Of a stretch of DNA of 64,000 nucleotides, positions 50,553-61,023 are shown piece by piece. Origin of the DNA: Gallaecimonas pentaromativorans (GTDB taxonomy: Bacteria > Pseudomonadota > Gammaproteobacteria > Enterobacterales > Gallaecimonadaceae); the NCBI RefSeq assembly GCF_003751625.1, contig NZ_RJUL01000003.1, forward strand, positions 186,001 to 250,000, given 5' to 3'. The notes beneath the pieces were generated by a model. The model saw only the letters and a list, made by a program, of their open reading frames with translations. It was not told the origin of the DNA and searched no databases. A program made the translations under genes and the position numbers. Numbering within the stretch: position 1 is the stretch's first letter; every line of letters begins with the position of its first letter.

Positions 50553-51434
50553 ATGGATCAGGTTGTTGTTGCCGCCACCCAGATGAGTTGCAGCTGGGAC
50601 AAAGAAGCGAACGTTGCCAAGGCCGAAGCCCTGGTGCGCCAGGCCGCCGCCAAAGGCGCGCAGATCGTGTTGATCCAGGAGCTGTTCGAGCTGCCCTACT
50701 TCTGCATCGAAGTGAACGAAGACTTCCATGCCCTGGCCACCAGCCTGGACGAAAACACCACCGTCAAACGCCTGCAGCAGCTGGCTAAAGAGCTTGCCGT
50801 GGTGATCCCCTTCTCCTGGTTCGAGCGCAGCGGCGTGGCCCGTTACAACTCCCTGGTGGTGATCGACGCCGACGGCAGCCTGATGGACGTCTACCGCAAG
50901 GCCCACATTCCGGACAGCGACGGCTACCTGGAAAAGTACTACTTCAGCCCCGGCGACACCGGCTTTAAGGTGTGGAACACCCGCTACGCCAAGATTGGTA
51001 TCGCCATCTGCTGGGACCAATGGTTCCCGGAAGCGGCCCGCGCCATGGCGCTGATGGGCGCCGAAATGCTGTTCTACCCCACCGCCATCGGCTCCGAGCC
51101 CAGCCAGCCCGAGCTGGACAGCGCCGGCCAATGGCAGCGGGTGATGCAGGGCCACGCTGCCGCCAACTGCATGCCGGTGATTGCCTCCAACCGTATCGGC
51201 GTGGAAAAGGGCGTGCGCACCGCCACTGAAATTCGCTTCTTTGGCTCGTCTTTTATCAGCGACCACACCGGCGCCAAGGTAGAAGAAGCCGGCCGCGACG
51301 AAGAAACGGTGCTGGTACACAGCTTCGATCTGAAAAAAATTCGCTACCAGCGCGAGGCCTGGGGCCTATTCCGCGACCGCCGCCCCGCTTTGTACCGCAA
51401 CCTTCTGACCCTGGACGGCAAGGTAGAGCACTGA
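50553..51434 (+). CDS. aguB: N-carbamoylputrescine amidase
   Basis: 293 residues, start MDQVVVAATQMSCSW with AAGGA 7 nt upstream. A nitrilase-superfamily enzyme that hydrolyses N-carbamoylputrescine to putrescine, CO2 and ammonia. The catalytic triad is E43 (QELFELPYF), K116 (YRKAHIPD) and C153 (AICWDQWFPEAARAMAL). Its stop overlaps the aguA start by one base (TGATG), and the two enzymes act in succession. Confidence 0.95.
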   Translation: MDQVVVAATQMSCSWDKEANVAKAEALVRQAAAKGAQIVLIQELFELPYFCIEVNEDFHALATSLDENTTVKRLQQLAKELAVVIPFSWFERSGVARYNSLVVIDADGSLMDVYRKAHIPDSDGYLEKYYFSPGDTGFKVWNTRYAKIGIAICWDQWFPEAARAMALMGAEMLFYPTAIGSEPSQPELDSAGQWQRVMQGHAAANCMPVIASNRIGVEKGVRTATEIRFFGSSFISDHTGAKVEEAGRDEETVLVHSFDLKKIRYQREAWGLFRDRRPALYRNLLTLDGKVEH

Positions 51435-52525
51435 TGAGTTTTGAAATTGCCACCCTGCCGGCCGCAGACGGCTTTCGTATGCCGGCAGAGTTCGAGCCCC
51501 ACGAGGGGGTGTGGATGGCCTGGCCGGAGCGCTCCGACAACTGGCGCTTTGGCGCCAAACCGGCCCAGCGCGCCTTTAGCGAAGTGGCCAGTGCCATCAG
51601 CCAAACCACCCCGGTGACCATGGTGGTGTCCAGCAGCCAATACGCCAACGCCCGGCGCCAACTGCCGCCGCAAATTCGGGTGGTGGAAATGAGCACCGAT
51701 GACGCCTGGCTGCGCGACACCGGCCCCAGCTACGTGGTGAATGATATGGGCGTGCGCCGCGGAATCGACTGGCAGTTCAACGCCTGGGGCGGCCTGACCT
51801 ACGGCCTGTATTTCCCCTGGCACAACGACAATGCCGTGGCCCGTAAAGTCTGCGAAATTTACGGTGACAGCGTCTATAAAGCGCCCATCGTCATGGAAGG
51901 TGGCGCCATCCACGTGGATGGCGAAGGCACCCTCTACACCACCGAGGAGTGCCTGCTAAGCCCCGGCCGTAACCCAGGCCTGGGTAAAGATGAGCTGGAA
52001 CAGCTGCTCAAGCACTACCTCAACGTAGAAAAGGTGATTTGGTTGCCGCGCGGCGTATTCCAGGACGAAACCACTGGCCACGTGGACAACCTGATGCAGG
52101 TGATCGCCCCTGGCGTGGTGGCCATGACCTGGTGCGACGACCCGGCCGACGAGCAATATGACAGCTCCCAGGAAGCCTACCGCATCCTGTGCGAAGCCAC
52201 CGACGCCAAAGGCCGCCGCTTGGTGGTACACAAGCTGCCGATGCCGGGCCCGCTGTATTTGACCGAAGAAGAAGCCAGCGGCATCGACGACTCCGGCGGC
52301 ATGAACCGCATGGGCGGCGCTCGCCTGGCCGGCTCCTACGCCAACTTCCTTATCACCAACAAGCAGGTGGTGTTTCCGCTACTGGACCCTGCCAAAGACG
52401 ACCAAGTAGCCGCACAGCTGGCCGACCTCTTTCCGGGGTATCTCATTACCGGAGTGAATGCCCGGGAGATACTGCTGGGGGGAGGCAACATCCACTGTAT
52501 CACCCAGCAAATTCCCCGGGTTTGA
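51434..52525 (+). CDS. aguA: Agmatine deiminase
   Basis: 363 residues. Converts agmatine to N-carbamoylputrescine and ammonia. Peptidylarginine-deiminase fold: AWPERSDNWR, the catalytic acid/His region DETTGHVDNLMQVI, and nucleophile C355 in GGGNIHCITQQIPR. With aguB it completes the agmatine route to putrescine; arginine decarboxylase is not in the window. The operon sits between xseA and der, which are adjacent or close in many relatives. Confidence 0.96.
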   Translation: MSFEIATLPAADGFRMPAEFEPHEGVWMAWPERSDNWRFGAKPAQRAFSEVASAISQTTPVTMVVSSSQYANARRQLPPQIRVVEMSTDDAWLRDTGPSYVVNDMGVRRGIDWQFNAWGGLTYGLYFPWHNDNAVARKVCEIYGDSVYKAPIVMEGGAIHVDGEGTLYTTEECLLSPGRNPGLGKDELEQLLKHYLNVEKVIWLPRGVFQDETTGHVDNLMQVIAPGVVAMTWCDDPADEQYDSSQEAYRILCEATDAKGRRLVVHKLPMPGPLYLTEEEASGIDDSGGMNRMGGARLAGSYANFLITNKQVVFPLLDPAKDDQVAAQLADLFPGYLITGVNAREILLGGGNIHCITQQIPRV

Positions 52526-52569
52526 AGCTACTGCGCTCGCCATAACCGCGTTGGGGGTCTTTTCAAAAT

Positions 52570-52946
52570 GCTCATTTACTCTGTGTAAACTGCGCTTTTT
52601 CAAAGACCCCCGCCTTGTTCTGGCGTCGCTCGCTACGCTTCAAGAACTCACCGGACCCGCCTCCGCCTGCATCGTTTTATGCTCTGGTGAACCCTCCTCA
52701 AAGTGCTCATTTACGCGAACTGCGCTTTTTCGGAGGCTTCCGCCTTGTCTCGATTTCCCTCGCTACGCGCGAAAGCCCGCTGATAAAACTCCAGGCTTGC
52801 CGATACGGCGTTAAACGCTCATTTACTCGAACTGCGCTTTTTCAAAGACCCCCGCCTTGTTCTGGCGTCGCTCGCGACGCTTCAAGAACCCACCGGACCC
52901 GCCTTCGCCTGCATCGTTTTATGCTCTGGTGAACCCTCCTCAAAAT
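52570..52946. repeat. Three tandem copies of a 112-135 bp intergenic repeat
   Basis: Units lie at 52570-52704, 52705-52816 and 52817-52946, each beginning GCTCATTTAC and soon reading CTGCGCTTTTTC. Units 1 and 3 are about 95% alike over most of their length. Unit 2 diverges after the first 35 bp. A fourth start (AATGCGCAT) is vestigial. In unit 1 the head forms a TTTAC/GTAAA hairpin. Short open frames across it are repeat shadows, not genes. It fills the aguA-osmC gap with its terminator. Function unknown. Confidence 0.75.
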
Positions 52947-52971
52947 GCGCATTGCCTTTTGATACAGGCAC

Positions 52972-52998
52972 AAAAAACCCGGCATTACCGGTTTTTTT
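52972..52998. terminator. Terminator beside osmC
   Basis: A run of A, then CCGG-CATTA-CCGG, then seven T. A short stem extended by A:T pairs. It lies 6 nt beyond the osmC stop on the minus strand and may serve both directions. Confidence 0.65.
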
Positions 52999-53003
52999 GT
53001 TAT

Positions 53004-53402
53004 TTAGGCCAGCGCCGTTTCAATGCGCACTTCGGTGCTGGTCATCAGTTTGTGGATGGGGCAGCGTTCGCCTATTTCCACCAGTTTGGCTTTGTCTTCG
53101 TCGCTCAAGTCCCCTTCTGGGGCCAGGGTGACGCTGAGCTGGTAGAGGCCCTTGCGCTCTTGGCTGTCGTCACGGCTCACGGTGACGGTGAGCTTTTCCA
53201 GGGGCAGCTGTTTGTGGCGGGCGTACAGGAAGATGGTCAAGGCCTTGCAGGCGCCGAGGGAGAGATCAAAGTAGTCGTGGGGGTCAGGGGCGGTGCCATC
53301 GCCGCCGAGGTTGGCCGGTACGTCGGTAAAGAGGGTATTGAAATCTTCAACGTCGATACTGTGGCGCAGCTTGCCAGCTTCCACGGTTTTTAAAGTGATC
53401 AT
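53004..53402 (-). CDS. OsmC-family peroxiredoxin-like protein
   Basis: 132 residues. The two redox cysteines are C52 (SLGACKALTIFLYARH) and C114 (GERCPIHKLM). OsmC/Ohr proteins reduce organic hydroperoxides in the cytoplasm with lipoyl or thiol donors. It is shorter and more YhfA/general-OsmC-like than Ohr. Confidence 0.88.
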   Translation of the reverse strand: MITLKTVEAGKLRHSIDVEDFNTLFTDVPANLGGDGTAPDPHDYFDLSLGACKALTIFLYARHKQLPLEKLTVTVSRDDSQERKGLYQLSVTLAPEGDLSDEDKAKLVEIGERCPIHKLMTSTEVRIETALA

Positions 53403-53451
53403 GGTGGGTCCTTCACGGGTAGGTATTGCGCCAGCATAAGGGCAAGACCGG

Positions 53452-53480
53452 CCAAAAGAAAAGGCGCCCTAAGGCGCCTT
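53452..53480 (-). terminator. Terminator after der
   Basis: AAGGCGCC / GGCGCCTT around a 4-nt loop. On the minus strand it is followed by TTCTTTT. It starts 4 nt after the der stop, closing the long pilW-to-der run. Confidence 0.85.
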
Positions 53481-53483
53481 CTG

Positions 53484-54971
53484 TTATTTCTTTCTGGATT
53501 TTATGAATTTCATCAACCGCTTACGCTTACGTTGCTGAGTCAGAGTAAGAGAGTTTCTCTTACCGGCGTAGGGGTTGTCCCCTTCCTGGAACTCCACATG
53601 GATGGGGGTACCAATCACCTGCAATGACTTGCGGTAGTAGTTCATCAAATAGCGCTTGTAGGACTGGGGCAGCTTCTCTACCTGGTTGCCGTGGATGATG
53701 ATCCTCGGCGGGTTGTAGCCCCCGGCGTGAGCGTATTTGAGTTTAACGCGGCGGCCGGACACCAGCGGCGGCTGGTGGTCGTCCTGGGCCATTTGCAAAA
53801 TACGGGTCAGCTTGGAGGTAGACACCCGCTGGGTGGCAGAAGCAAAGGCTTCGCTTATCGATTCAAAGAGGTTACCGACGCCAGAACCGTGCAGGGCGGA
53901 GATAAAGTGCAGCCGGGCGAAATCGATAAAGCCCAGGCGCCGGTCCAACTCGCGTTTTATCTCTTCACGGTCTTCAACGCTCAGGCCGTCCCACTTGTTC
54001 ACCACCAGCACCAGGGCGCGGCCGGCGTTGAGCACGTGGCCCAGGAGGTTGAGATCTTGGTCAGACAGGCCTTCGCGGGCATCCATGGTCAGCAGCACCA
54101 CGTTGGCATCTTCGATGGCCTGCAGGGTTTTGACCACGGAGAATTTTTCGACGGTGTCGTCAATGCGGCCACGGCGGCGCACCCCGGCGGTGTCGATGAT
54201 GATGTAGTTCTTGCCGTCGCGCTCCATGGGAATGTAAACGGAGTCGCGGGTGGTGCCAGGCATGTCAAATACCACCACCCGCTCTTCACCGAGAATGCGG
54301 TTGGTGAGCGTGGATTTACCGACGTTGGGGCGGCCAACGATGGCAATTTTGACCGGCAGGTCGGCATAAGGAATGGCTTCGGCTTCTTCTTCGTCTTCGA
54401 TGGCGTCGACATCGACAAGCTCTTGGCCCAGTATATCGGACAGCGCTTCGGAGGCTTCGTCTTCTACCTGGGCCAGTTCGGCCACGACCGGAATAAGGGC
54501 GTTGTCCAGCAGCTGGGTGACACCACGGCCGTGAGCGGCGGCGATTTGCCACACTTCGCCCAGGCTCAGGCCCCAGAATTCGGCGCAGGCAGAGTCGCCA
54601 TCGATACCGTCAACCTTGTTGGCCACCAGGAACACCGGCTTGCCAAGTTGGCGAATATGGCGGGCAATGGCCTGGTCAGCAGCGGTGAGGCCGTCGCGGG
54701 CGTCGACCAGCAACATCACCACATCGGCTTCTTCCATGGCCAGCAGGGATTGCCTGGCCATGGCGGCGTCGATGCCTTTTTCGTCGCCTTCGATACCGCC
54801 GGTATCTACCAGGATGAAATCATGCTCGCCATAGCGCGCCTGACCGTATTTACGGTCGCGGGTGAGGCCGGGGTAATCGGCCACCAGGGCGTCACGGCTG
54901 TTGGTGAGGCGGTTGAACAGGGTGGATTTGCCCACATTGGGGCGCCCAACCAGGGCCACTACGGGAAGCAT
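53484..54971 (-). CDS. der: Ribosome-assembly GTPase Der (EngA)
   Basis: 495 residues, start [16 protein letters not shown] with AGGA 5 nt upstream. Tandem GTPase domains: first G1 at 9-16 with DTGG and NKVD motifs, second G1 GRPNVGKST near residue 210 with DTAG and NKWD, joined by an acidic linker ([12 protein letters not shown]). A KH-like C-terminal domain follows and ends in a basic tail ([16 protein letters not shown]). Required for 50S subunit maturation. It is the last gene of the cluster. Confidence 0.97.
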   Translation of the reverse strand: MLPVVALVGRPNVGKSTLFNRLTNSRDALVADYPGLTRDRKYGQARYGEHDFILVDTGGIEGDEKGIDAAMARQSLLAMEEADVVMLLVDARDGLTAADQAIARHIRQLGKPVFLVANKVDGIDGDSACAEFWGLSLGEVWQIAAAHGRGVTQLLDNALIPVVAELAQVEDEASEALSDILGQELVDVDAIEDEEEAEAIPYADLPVKIAIVGRPNVGKSTLTNRILGEERVVVFDMPGTTRDSVYIPMERDGKNYIIIDTAGVRRRGRIDDTVEKFSVVKTLQAIEDANVVLLTMDAREGLSDQDLNLLGHVLNAGRALVLVVNKWDGLSVEDREEIKRELDRRLGFIDFARLHFISALHGSGVGNLFESISEAFASATQRVSTSKLTRILQMAQDDHQPPLVSGRRVKLKYAHAGGYNPPRIIIHGNQVEKLPQSYKRYLMNYYRKSLQVIGTPIHVEFQEGDNPYAGKRNSLTLTQQRKRKRLMKFIKSRKK

Positions 54972-54992
54972 GATGATCCTCTCAAAGCAAAA

Positions 54993-55011
54993 CGGCCGCA
55001 TAATGCGGCCG
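54993..55011 (-). terminator. Hairpin between bamB and der
   Basis: A perfect 9-1-9 palindrome (CGGCCGCAT arms), followed on the minus strand by TTTTGCTTT. It may attenuate der or protect the bamB mRNA end. It lies 25 nt after the bamB stop. Confidence 0.6.
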
Positions 55012-55035
55012 CGTATTGTTCCGTTTTCGGCGGAC

Positions 55036-56214
55036 TTAGTCCAGCTTAATCATGTACAAATCGCCATCACGGCTTTGTACCAGGACATTTCCGTCCACCA
55101 CCACCGGGCGGGCATACAAACCGGAGCTGTTGATCTCGTCACGGCCCAGCAATTCACCGCTGTTTTTGTCAAACCAGTGCAGATAACCCTCGAAATCGCC
55201 TACCAGCACTTTGTCGCCCAAAATGGCCGGAGCGGTGATGCGGCGGTTGAGCAGCATCGGCTGGCTCCACTTCTCAAGGCCGCTGCGGCGGTCGATGTTG
55301 TACAGGGTGCTGTTGGCATCGCTGACAATCAAATCAAAACCGACAATGGCCATGGAGCGATAGGAAGAGTAATCCCGTTTCCACAGCGGGCGGCCTGAGC
55401 GCAGGTCAATGGCAACCAGTTCACCATTATAGGCAACGGCGTACACCACCGGGCCAACCACGATGGGGGTGGCGTCTACGTCGCGCAGCAGCTCCAGGGC
55501 GTTTTCACCCTTGGCAGGAGACACGTCCTGCTCCCAGGCAGCCAGGCCACTGTCGAGCAGCACTGCGGCCAGCTTGCCGTCAGGGGTGCCAATCAGAGCC
55601 GCGCCTTGCACCACGCTGGGCTCGGATACGCCACGCAGGCTCAGTGAAGGTACGGTTTGCTCGTACACCCACTTTTGCTTGCCGGTACCCTCTTCCAGGG
55701 CAACAAGCTTGCCGGAAGTGGTGTTCACCAACACCAGGCCAGAATCCGGTACCGGGGCAGCCATGGCTTCGCCGGGAACGTTGGTCTGCCATTTGATGTC
55801 GCCGGTTTTCTCGTCAAGGGCGTAGACCACGCCGTTCTCGGAGCCGATGTAGATCTTGCCAAAGCCGGCCGACACGCCACCAGACAGGCGCATGTCTTTG
55901 CGGTTGCCGAAGAAGGAGCTGGCTTCGCCTAAGTCAATCTTCCACAGTTTGTCGCCGGTTTTCGGGTCAAGGGCTTCCACCACCCCTTCACGGGAGGCGG
56001 CAAAAATCTTGTCGTAGGCGTAAACCGGTTCGAGGTTGGAGAAATAGGAACCAATGCCGTCGCCGACAGAGGTACTCCAAATCACGTCGTCACTGACTTT
56101 ATTGTCAAATGGAGCCAGTTCGGCAGGCTTACGTACTTCATCGTTGGAGCTGCACCCCACCAGGGCAACCAACGCCACGCCGGCCAGGGCCGACCATTTT
56201 GACCATCCGCTCAT
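55036..56214 (-). CDS. bamB: Outer-membrane assembly lipoprotein BamB
   Basis: 392 residues. Signal peptide with lipobox LVGC (C20), then an eight-bladed PQQ-type beta-propeller with repeated DKTGDIKWQ / [10 protein letters not shown] motifs. BamB binds BamA POTRA domains in the Bam complex that folds outer-membrane proteins. It starts 3 nt after yfgM on the same strand. The bamB-der linkage is general in gammaproteobacteria. Confidence 0.96.
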   Translation of the reverse strand: MSGWSKWSALAGVALVALVGCSSNDEVRKPAELAPFDNKVSDDVIWSTSVGDGIGSYFSNLEPVYAYDKIFAASREGVVEALDPKTGDKLWKIDLGEASSFFGNRKDMRLSGGVSAGFGKIYIGSENGVVYALDEKTGDIKWQTNVPGEAMAAPVPDSGLVLVNTTSGKLVALEEGTGKQKWVYEQTVPSLSLRGVSEPSVVQGAALIGTPDGKLAAVLLDSGLAAWEQDVSPAKGENALELLRDVDATPIVVGPVVYAVAYNGELVAIDLRSGRPLWKRDYSSYRSMAIVGFDLIVSDANSTLYNIDRRSGLEKWSQPMLLNRRITAPAILGDKVLVGDFEGYLHWFDKNSGELLGRDEINSSGLYARPVVVDGNVLVQSRDGDLYMIKLD

Positions 56215-56216
56215 GC

Positions 56217-56828
56217 TTAGCCTTTGCTATCCAGAGATTCGAGTTTTAATTGCAAGGCAGGGGAGCCTTCCTGACCGGCCAGCGCTTCCTGATAGGCACT
56301 GCGTGCTGCAGCCAGGTCGCCTTCCTTGACGGCAATATCACCCAAAAGTTCCTGAGCTTGAGCTTTATATGCGGCATTTTTAACCAGCTCAACGGTCGCC
56401 TTGGCGCCCTTGGCATCGCCTTTGGCCAGCTGTACACGGGCTTTGCGCAGGTTGAAAATGGCTTTGAGGGTATCGCTATCGCTGTGGGCAATAGCCTGGT
56501 CCAAATAGCCCAGGGCCTTGTCCAGCTCGTTTTTCTCTACCGCTTCCTTGGCAAGGCGAGCCGCCATCAAGGTGGGATATTGGCCGGCAGCGTCGGATTT
56601 AATAAAGCTTTCACCGGCAGCCAGATCGCCACCGTCGACTTTCTTCACCGCCGCAGCATAGGCAATAGAGGCCTTTTCCTGGGCCGATTTTTGGCTGTCG
56701 CTGTACCAGTGCCAGCCGTAAATGGCGGCCAGGCCAATCAGGGTACCGGCAATAATGCTGTTACCGTGTTCCTTCCAAAAGCGCTTGATGGCTTCTACTT
56801 GTTGTTCTTCGGTGCTGTAAATTTCCAC
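56217..56828 (-). CDS. yfgM: YfgM-family TPR membrane protein
   Basis: 203 residues: a short cytoplasmic N-terminus (MEIYSTEEQQVEAIKRFWKEHG), one membrane helix (NSIIAGTLIGLAAIYGWHWY), then periplasmic TPR-like repeats. E. coli YfgM is an ancillary SecYEG/PpiD chaperone factor and a modulator of RcsB. It lies between hisS and bamB, the canonical position. Confidence 0.92.
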   Translation of the reverse strand: MEIYSTEEQQVEAIKRFWKEHGNSIIAGTLIGLAAIYGWHWYSDSQKSAQEKASIAYAAAVKKVDGGDLAAGESFIKSDAAGQYPTLMAARLAKEAVEKNELDKALGYLDQAIAHSDSDTLKAIFNLRKARVQLAKGDAKGAKATVELVKNAAYKAQAQELLGDIAVKEGDLAAARSAYQEALAGQEGSPALQLKLESLDSKG

Positions 56829-56843
56829 GCCGGATAATCCTTG

Positions 56844-58109
56844 TTATTTTTGCTCGAGGAGGCTGGCCAGTTCGTTCATCTTGATGCTTTGCTGGCTGCC
56901 TTCTTTCAGATCCTTAATGGTTACCTGGCCTTCGGCCAGCTCGTTGTCACCGAGGATCAAGGCCCAACGGGCGCCGCTCTTGTCGGCACGCTTGAGCTGC
57001 TTCTTGAAATTGCCGCCACCACAGTGGCACATCAGCCTCAGCTCTGGCAACTGGCCACGCAGTTTGGCGGCCAGTACAAAAGCCTGGCGCTCTGCCGCTT
57101 CGCCCATGGGGCAAAGGTAGGCATCTACCGCCGGTTTCACGTTTTGGGTTTTCTCCAGCGCTTCAACCAGCAATACCAACCGCTCCAGGCCCAGGCCAAA
57201 GCCCACGCCTTGGGTGGCCTTGCCGCCCAGCTGTTCGACCAGGCCGTCGTAACGGCCACCGGCACAAACAGTACCTTGGGCGCCGAGGCTGTCGGTTACC
57301 CACTCAAACACGGTGCGGTTGTAGTAATCCAGGCCACGAACCAGGCGCTCGTTGATGCGGTATGGGATACCCACTTCGTCCAGCAGCGCCTTGAGCCCGT
57401 CAAAGTGAGCCTTGGAGTCGTCATCCAGGTAGTCGTGCAGGCGCGGCGCGTCTTTCAAAACGGCCTGGATGTCGGGGTTTTTGGTGTCCAGGACCCGCAG
57501 CGGGTTGGAGTACATGCGCCGCTTGGCATCTTCGTCCAGCACTTCGATGTGCTTTTCCAAGAAGGCGATCAGCACGTCGCGGTAGTTGGCACGAGCCTCG
57601 TTAGAGCCCAGGCTGTTGAGCTCCAGGGTCACGTGCTCTTTGATGCCAAGCTTTTCCCAAAGGGTGGCAGACAACAAAATCACTTCGGCGTCGATATCAG
57701 GGCCGGCAAGGCCGTAGGCTTCCACACCAAACTGATGAAACTGGCGATAGCGGCCTTTTTGCGGGCGCTCGTGGCGGAACATGGGGCCCATGTACCACAG
57801 GCGCTGCTCTTGGTTGTACAGCAGGCCATGTTCGATACCGGCGCGCACCGCACTGGCGGTGCCTTCGGGGCGCAGGGTCAGGCTGTCGCCATTGCGGTCC
57901 TCGAAGCTGTACATCTCTTTTTCAACGATATCGGTGACTTCACCGATGGAGCGTTTGAAAAGGTCGGTACTTTCGACGATGGGGGTGCGAATTTCGCTGT
58001 ACCCGAAAGACGATACGGTGTCGCGGATGGCCTGCTCAACGTACTGCCACAAGGGGGACTGGCTCGGCAGGCAATCGTTCATGCCGCGGATGGCTTGGAT
58101 GCTTTTCAC
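56844..58109 (-). CDS. hisS: Histidyl-tRNA synthetase
   Basis: 421 residues from a GTG start ([14 protein letters not shown]), which aligns with the E. coli N-terminus. A TTG further up (58124) would add five residues and is less likely. Class II motifs 1-3: motif 2 [17 protein letters not shown], histidine A motif [15 protein letters not shown], motif 3 GFGLGLERL. The anticodon-binding domain is C-terminal. Charges tRNA-His; a homodimer. Confidence 0.96.
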   Translation of the reverse strand: MKSIQAIRGMNDCLPSQSPLWQYVEQAIRDTVSSFGYSEIRTPIVESTDLFKRSIGEVTDIVEKEMYSFEDRNGDSLTLRPEGTASAVRAGIEHGLLYNQEQRLWYMGPMFRHERPQKGRYRQFHQFGVEAYGLAGPDIDAEVILLSATLWEKLGIKEHVTLELNSLGSNEARANYRDVLIAFLEKHIEVLDEDAKRRMYSNPLRVLDTKNPDIQAVLKDAPRLHDYLDDDSKAHFDGLKALLDEVGIPYRINERLVRGLDYYNRTVFEWVTDSLGAQGTVCAGGRYDGLVEQLGGKATQGVGFGLGLERLVLLVEALEKTQNVKPAVDAYLCPMGEAAERQAFVLAAKLRGQLPELRLMCHCGGGNFKKQLKRADKSGARWALILGDNELAEGQVTIKDLKEGSQQSIKMNELASLLEQK

Positions 58110-58136
58110 GTAAAAACTCTGCAATCAAAAGGGTTG

Positions 58137-58154
58137 GGCAGCCCGGAGGCTGCC
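58137..58154 (-). terminator. Hairpin between ispG and hisS
   Basis: GGCAGCC / GGCTGCC around 4 nt, just beyond the ispG stop. On the minus strand CAACCCTTTTG follows, a weak T run. It may tune read-through into hisS. Confidence 0.45.
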
Positions 58155-58156
58155 TG

Positions 58157-59269
58157 TCAGTCCTGGTTCTTGGTGGGGATGCGCTGGTTCATCATGGCAA
58201 CCTTGGCGCGGATACGGGCTTCAAGCTCGTCCACCAGGTTGTCGTTGTCCAGGCGCTCCTTCTGGCGCTCGCCGTCCACGTAGTAGCCGCTTTTGCGGGT
58301 GGCACCGGCAATGCCCATATCGGACACCAGGGCTTCGCCCGGGCCGTTAACCACACAGCCGATAACGGAGACGTCCAGCGGCGTGGTGATGTCTTCGAGG
58401 CGGTTTTCCAGAGCGTTGACGGTACCGATGACATCAAACTCCTGGCGCGAGCAGCTGGGGCAAGCGATGAAGTTGATACCGCGGGAGCGAATGCGCAGGG
58501 ATTTGAGGATATCAAAGCCCACTTTGACTTCTTCCACCGGGTCGGCAGCCAGAGACACCCGCAGGGTGTCGCCAATGCCCTCAGCCAGCAACATGCCAAG
58601 GCCGATGGCCGATTTCACGGCGCCGCTGCGAGCACCACCGGCTTCGGTAATACCCAGGTGCAGCGGTTGTTTAATTTGCTGGGCCAGCAGGCGATAGGCA
58701 CCCACCGCCAGGAACACATCGGAGGCCTTAACCGACACCTTGAATTGGTCAAAGTTGAGCCTATCGAGGATATCGACATGGCGCATGGCCGATTCCACCA
58801 GGGCGGCGGCCGTTGGCTCGCCGTATTTTTCCTGGATGTCTTTTTCCAGCGAGCCGCCGTTAACCCCGATGCGAATAGGAATGTTGCGGTCGCGGGCGGC
58901 GTCTACCACGGCGCGGATGCGGTCTTCCTTGCCGATGTTGCCGGGATTGATGCGCAGGCAGTCGGCGCCGTATTCGGCCACCTTCAAGGCAATGCGATAG
59001 TCAAAATGAATATCGGCTACCAGCGGAACAGAGACACGCTCCTTGATGAGCTTGAAGGCTTCAGCCGCGTCCATGGTGGGAACGGACACTCGCACGATGT
59101 CGGCGCCGGCACGCTCGATGGCCTGAATTTGGGCCACGGTAGCGTCCACATCGGTGGTGCGGGTGTTGGTCATGGATTGCACCGCGATGGGCGCACCGTC
59201 CCCGATAGGCACCTTGCCTACGTAGATACGGGTGGACTGGCGGCGCTCGATAGGCGGCTGATGCTGCAT
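58157..59269 (-). CDS. ispG: HMBPP synthase IspG (GcpE)
   Basis: 370 residues. Reduces MEcPP to HMBPP, the penultimate step of the MEP isoprenoid pathway. Its [4Fe-4S] ligands are C270 and C273 (IACPSCSR) and C305 ([10 protein letters not shown]) with E312, the same numbers as E. coli. The TIM barrel includes RINPGNIG and the substrate loop [12 protein letters not shown]. It starts 14 nt after rodZ. Confidence 0.96.
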   Translation of the reverse strand: MQHQPPIERRQSTRIYVGKVPIGDGAPIAVQSMTNTRTTDVDATVAQIQAIERAGADIVRVSVPTMDAAEAFKLIKERVSVPLVADIHFDYRIALKVAEYGADCLRINPGNIGKEDRIRAVVDAARDRNIPIRIGVNGGSLEKDIQEKYGEPTAAALVESAMRHVDILDRLNFDQFKVSVKASDVFLAVGAYRLLAQQIKQPLHLGITEAGGARSGAVKSAIGLGMLLAEGIGDTLRVSLAADPVEEVKVGFDILKSLRIRSRGINFIACPSCSRQEFDVIGTVNALENRLEDITTPLDVSVIGCVVNGPGEALVSDMGIAGATRKSGYYVDGERQKERLDNDNLVDELEARIRAKVAMMNQRIPTKNQD

Positions 59270-59283
59270 GGCTCTACTCGACC

Positions 59284-60213
59284 TTAGTTTTGGGGCAGAG
59301 TCAGCTTGGCAAGGCGGCCGGCTCTGAAGCCCGATAAATCAACGGGTTGGCCCTGGTATTGGACAGTTACCATCTCAGGGGCACCCAACCTTAGGGTATA
59401 GGGCGCGGCGGCATCGAGGGTAAAAGACTGACCGGCGGTTTTCACCCCTTCCAGTACCCTCTTGCCACTGGCATCCTCGATTCTAACCCAACAATCGCCT
59501 TTAAAGGAGATCTCAAGCGTCTGGGTTTGGGATTGGGTGCCTGTCGGCGCAGCCTCGGCCGCTGCCGTTTGTGAGGGCGCGGCGCTACCGGCAGTGCTGT
59601 TTTGCACCGGCGCCGGGTTGAGACCCTGCTGCGGAGGCGGAGCGCTGTCTTGTGGCTCTTGCTCGGGGGTATCACTGCTGCCCTGGCCAAGGTCGACGCC
59701 GTCGTCGTCGGTAGCCGTGGCCGCAGGTGTGCTGTTGCTCCCAGACGGCGCGATGGCGGCACTGTTGGTGGTGGCCGGTGCCGTACTTTTATTGACGATA
59801 GAGCTGCCGCTGGTGGCTTGCTGGTAGCCAAAATAAATCAGCATGGCCACAAATCCCAGGCCGATTAGCCAGGTGATAAGGGTCAGCCAGTTCTCGGATT
59901 TTTGCCGGGTGGTGCGCTTGGAAAAACTCTGCATGTTGCTTTCGGTCTGGCTTTTGAGGCGATCGCTGCTGAGTTCTGCCAACACGATTTTCTCGTCCAG
60001 CTCCAAAAGCCGGCAATAGGCGCGGATATAGCCTTTGGTGTAGGTCGCGGGAGAGGCGGTGTCGTAGTCGTCTTGTTCGAGTTTTTCGACCACCGAGGCA
60101 CGCAGGTTCAGTCGCTTGGCGACGTTATCCAATGTCCAACCCCGCTGTTCGCGGGCCTGTCTTAAACGCTGGCCGGCACTAAGCGTGATTTGGTCTTCGC
60201 TTGGTTCTGCCAT
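59284..60213 (-). CDS. rodZ: Cytoskeletal protein RodZ
   Basis: 309 residues. The cytoplasmic helix-turn-helix (about 10-85, [30 protein letters not shown]) binds MreB. One membrane helix lies at about 110-130 ([20 protein letters not shown]). A Ser/Thr/Gln/Pro-rich periplasmic linker leads to a C-terminal DUF4115 beta domain ([19 protein letters not shown]). It maintains rod shape. Its ATG overlaps the pilW stop. Confidence 0.94.
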   Translation of the reverse strand: MAEPSEDQITLSAGQRLRQAREQRGWTLDNVAKRLNLRASVVEKLEQDDYDTASPATYTKGYIRAYCRLLELDEKIVLAELSSDRLKSQTESNMQSFSKRTTRQKSENWLTLITWLIGLGFVAMLIYFGYQQATSGSSIVNKSTAPATTNSAAIAPSGSNSTPAATATDDDGVDLGQGSSDTPEQEPQDSAPPPQQGLNPAPVQNSTAGSAAPSQTAAAEAAPTGTQSQTQTLEISFKGDCWVRIEDASGKRVLEGVKTAGQSFTLDAAAPYTLRLGAPEMVTVQYQGQPVDLSGFRAGRLAKLTLPQN

Positions 60214-60995
60214 CAGAATTTGTTACTCCGGTATTGTTGGCTGAATGGTGAGTCAGGGAATTTTGAAATAAGTTCCTCACCATATTGCTGAACGCCCTGC
60301 CGATCTCCGGTTGCTTTGGCGACTTTTAGGCCAAGAAATAAGCTTTGCGGGTTGGGTCTGGCCACTTTTTCAAAACGCTGCAGGTAGCCCTTGGCTCCCG
60401 AGTAGTCTGCTTTGTCGTACAGCACTTCCGACATGCCCAGTAGCGAGCTGGCGCGGCGGCCGTCGTGGCTTAGGGCGCTGGCGTAATATTGCTCGGCTTT
60501 GCCGATGTTGCCTTCAAGGCGCGAACAGGTAGCGGCATTCTCGTAGGCTCCGGCTATTTTGATGTAGCCCTTGGCCTTTACCGCTTTGAGGAAATAGGGA
60601 ATGGCGTCTTCGTAACGGCCGATACCGCACAGGAAGGCGCCAAAGTTATTGAGGGCTTCGCCGTTGTCAGGGTCAAGGCTGATAGCGCGACGATAGGCCT
60701 CTTCGGCGTCGCTGGTTTCGCCAACGCTCTGATAGTAATAACCCAGGCTGTAATACACGTCCGGCATGTCGGGTGCATATTCCTGGGCTTTGAGCAGGTT
60801 CATTTTTGCCTGGGCCGAGTCACCACTACGAAGGTAAGCAAGGCCCAGTTGCATGCGGGATTTGGCGGCGGCTTTAGGGTCGAACTCTTTGGTGCTGACC
60901 GGGTTGCCCTGGCCGTCGTAGGTCTGGGTAACACAGCCCCCAACAGCCAGTAACAGGAGTGTCACGGTGAAGAGTCGAGTGCGGCGATGCGCCAT
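60213..60995 (-). CDS. pilW: Type IV pilus biogenesis/stability lipoprotein PilW (PilF)
   Basis: 260 residues, start MAHRRTRLFTVTLLLLAVGGC. The lipobox GGC gives C21. Six TPRs follow (AKMNLLKAQEYAPDMPDVYYSLG-type units). In Pseudomonas PilF is the pilotin that localises the PilQ secretin. It overlaps rodZ by one base (TGATG). A longer TTG start two codons earlier is possible. Confidence 0.9.
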   Translation of the reverse strand: MAHRRTRLFTVTLLLLAVGGCVTQTYDGQGNPVSTKEFDPKAAAKSRMQLGLAYLRSGDSAQAKMNLLKAQEYAPDMPDVYYSLGYYYQSVGETSDAEEAYRRAISLDPDNGEALNNFGAFLCGIGRYEDAIPYFLKAVKAKGYIKIAGAYENAATCSRLEGNIGKAEQYYASALSHDGRRASSLLGMSEVLYDKADYSGAKGYLQRFEKVARPNPQSLFLGLKVAKATGDRQGVQQYGEELISKFPDSPFSQQYRSNKF

Positions 60996-61023
60996 AATCA
61001 AGCCTGTGTAATCTGTTGAGATT

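Noticed and set aside
52458-52932. Overlapping short frames across the tandem repeat
   Set aside because: They repeat with the DNA units, lack ribosome sites, and one is merely a frame running on from aguA.
52570-52946. CRISPR array
   Set aside because: Units are 112-135 bp with no short constant repeat and variable spacer structure, and no cas genes are present.
53691-56837. Long antisense frames opposite der, bamB and yfgM
   Set aside because: They lie opposite three certain core genes and have no ribosome sites or known motifs.
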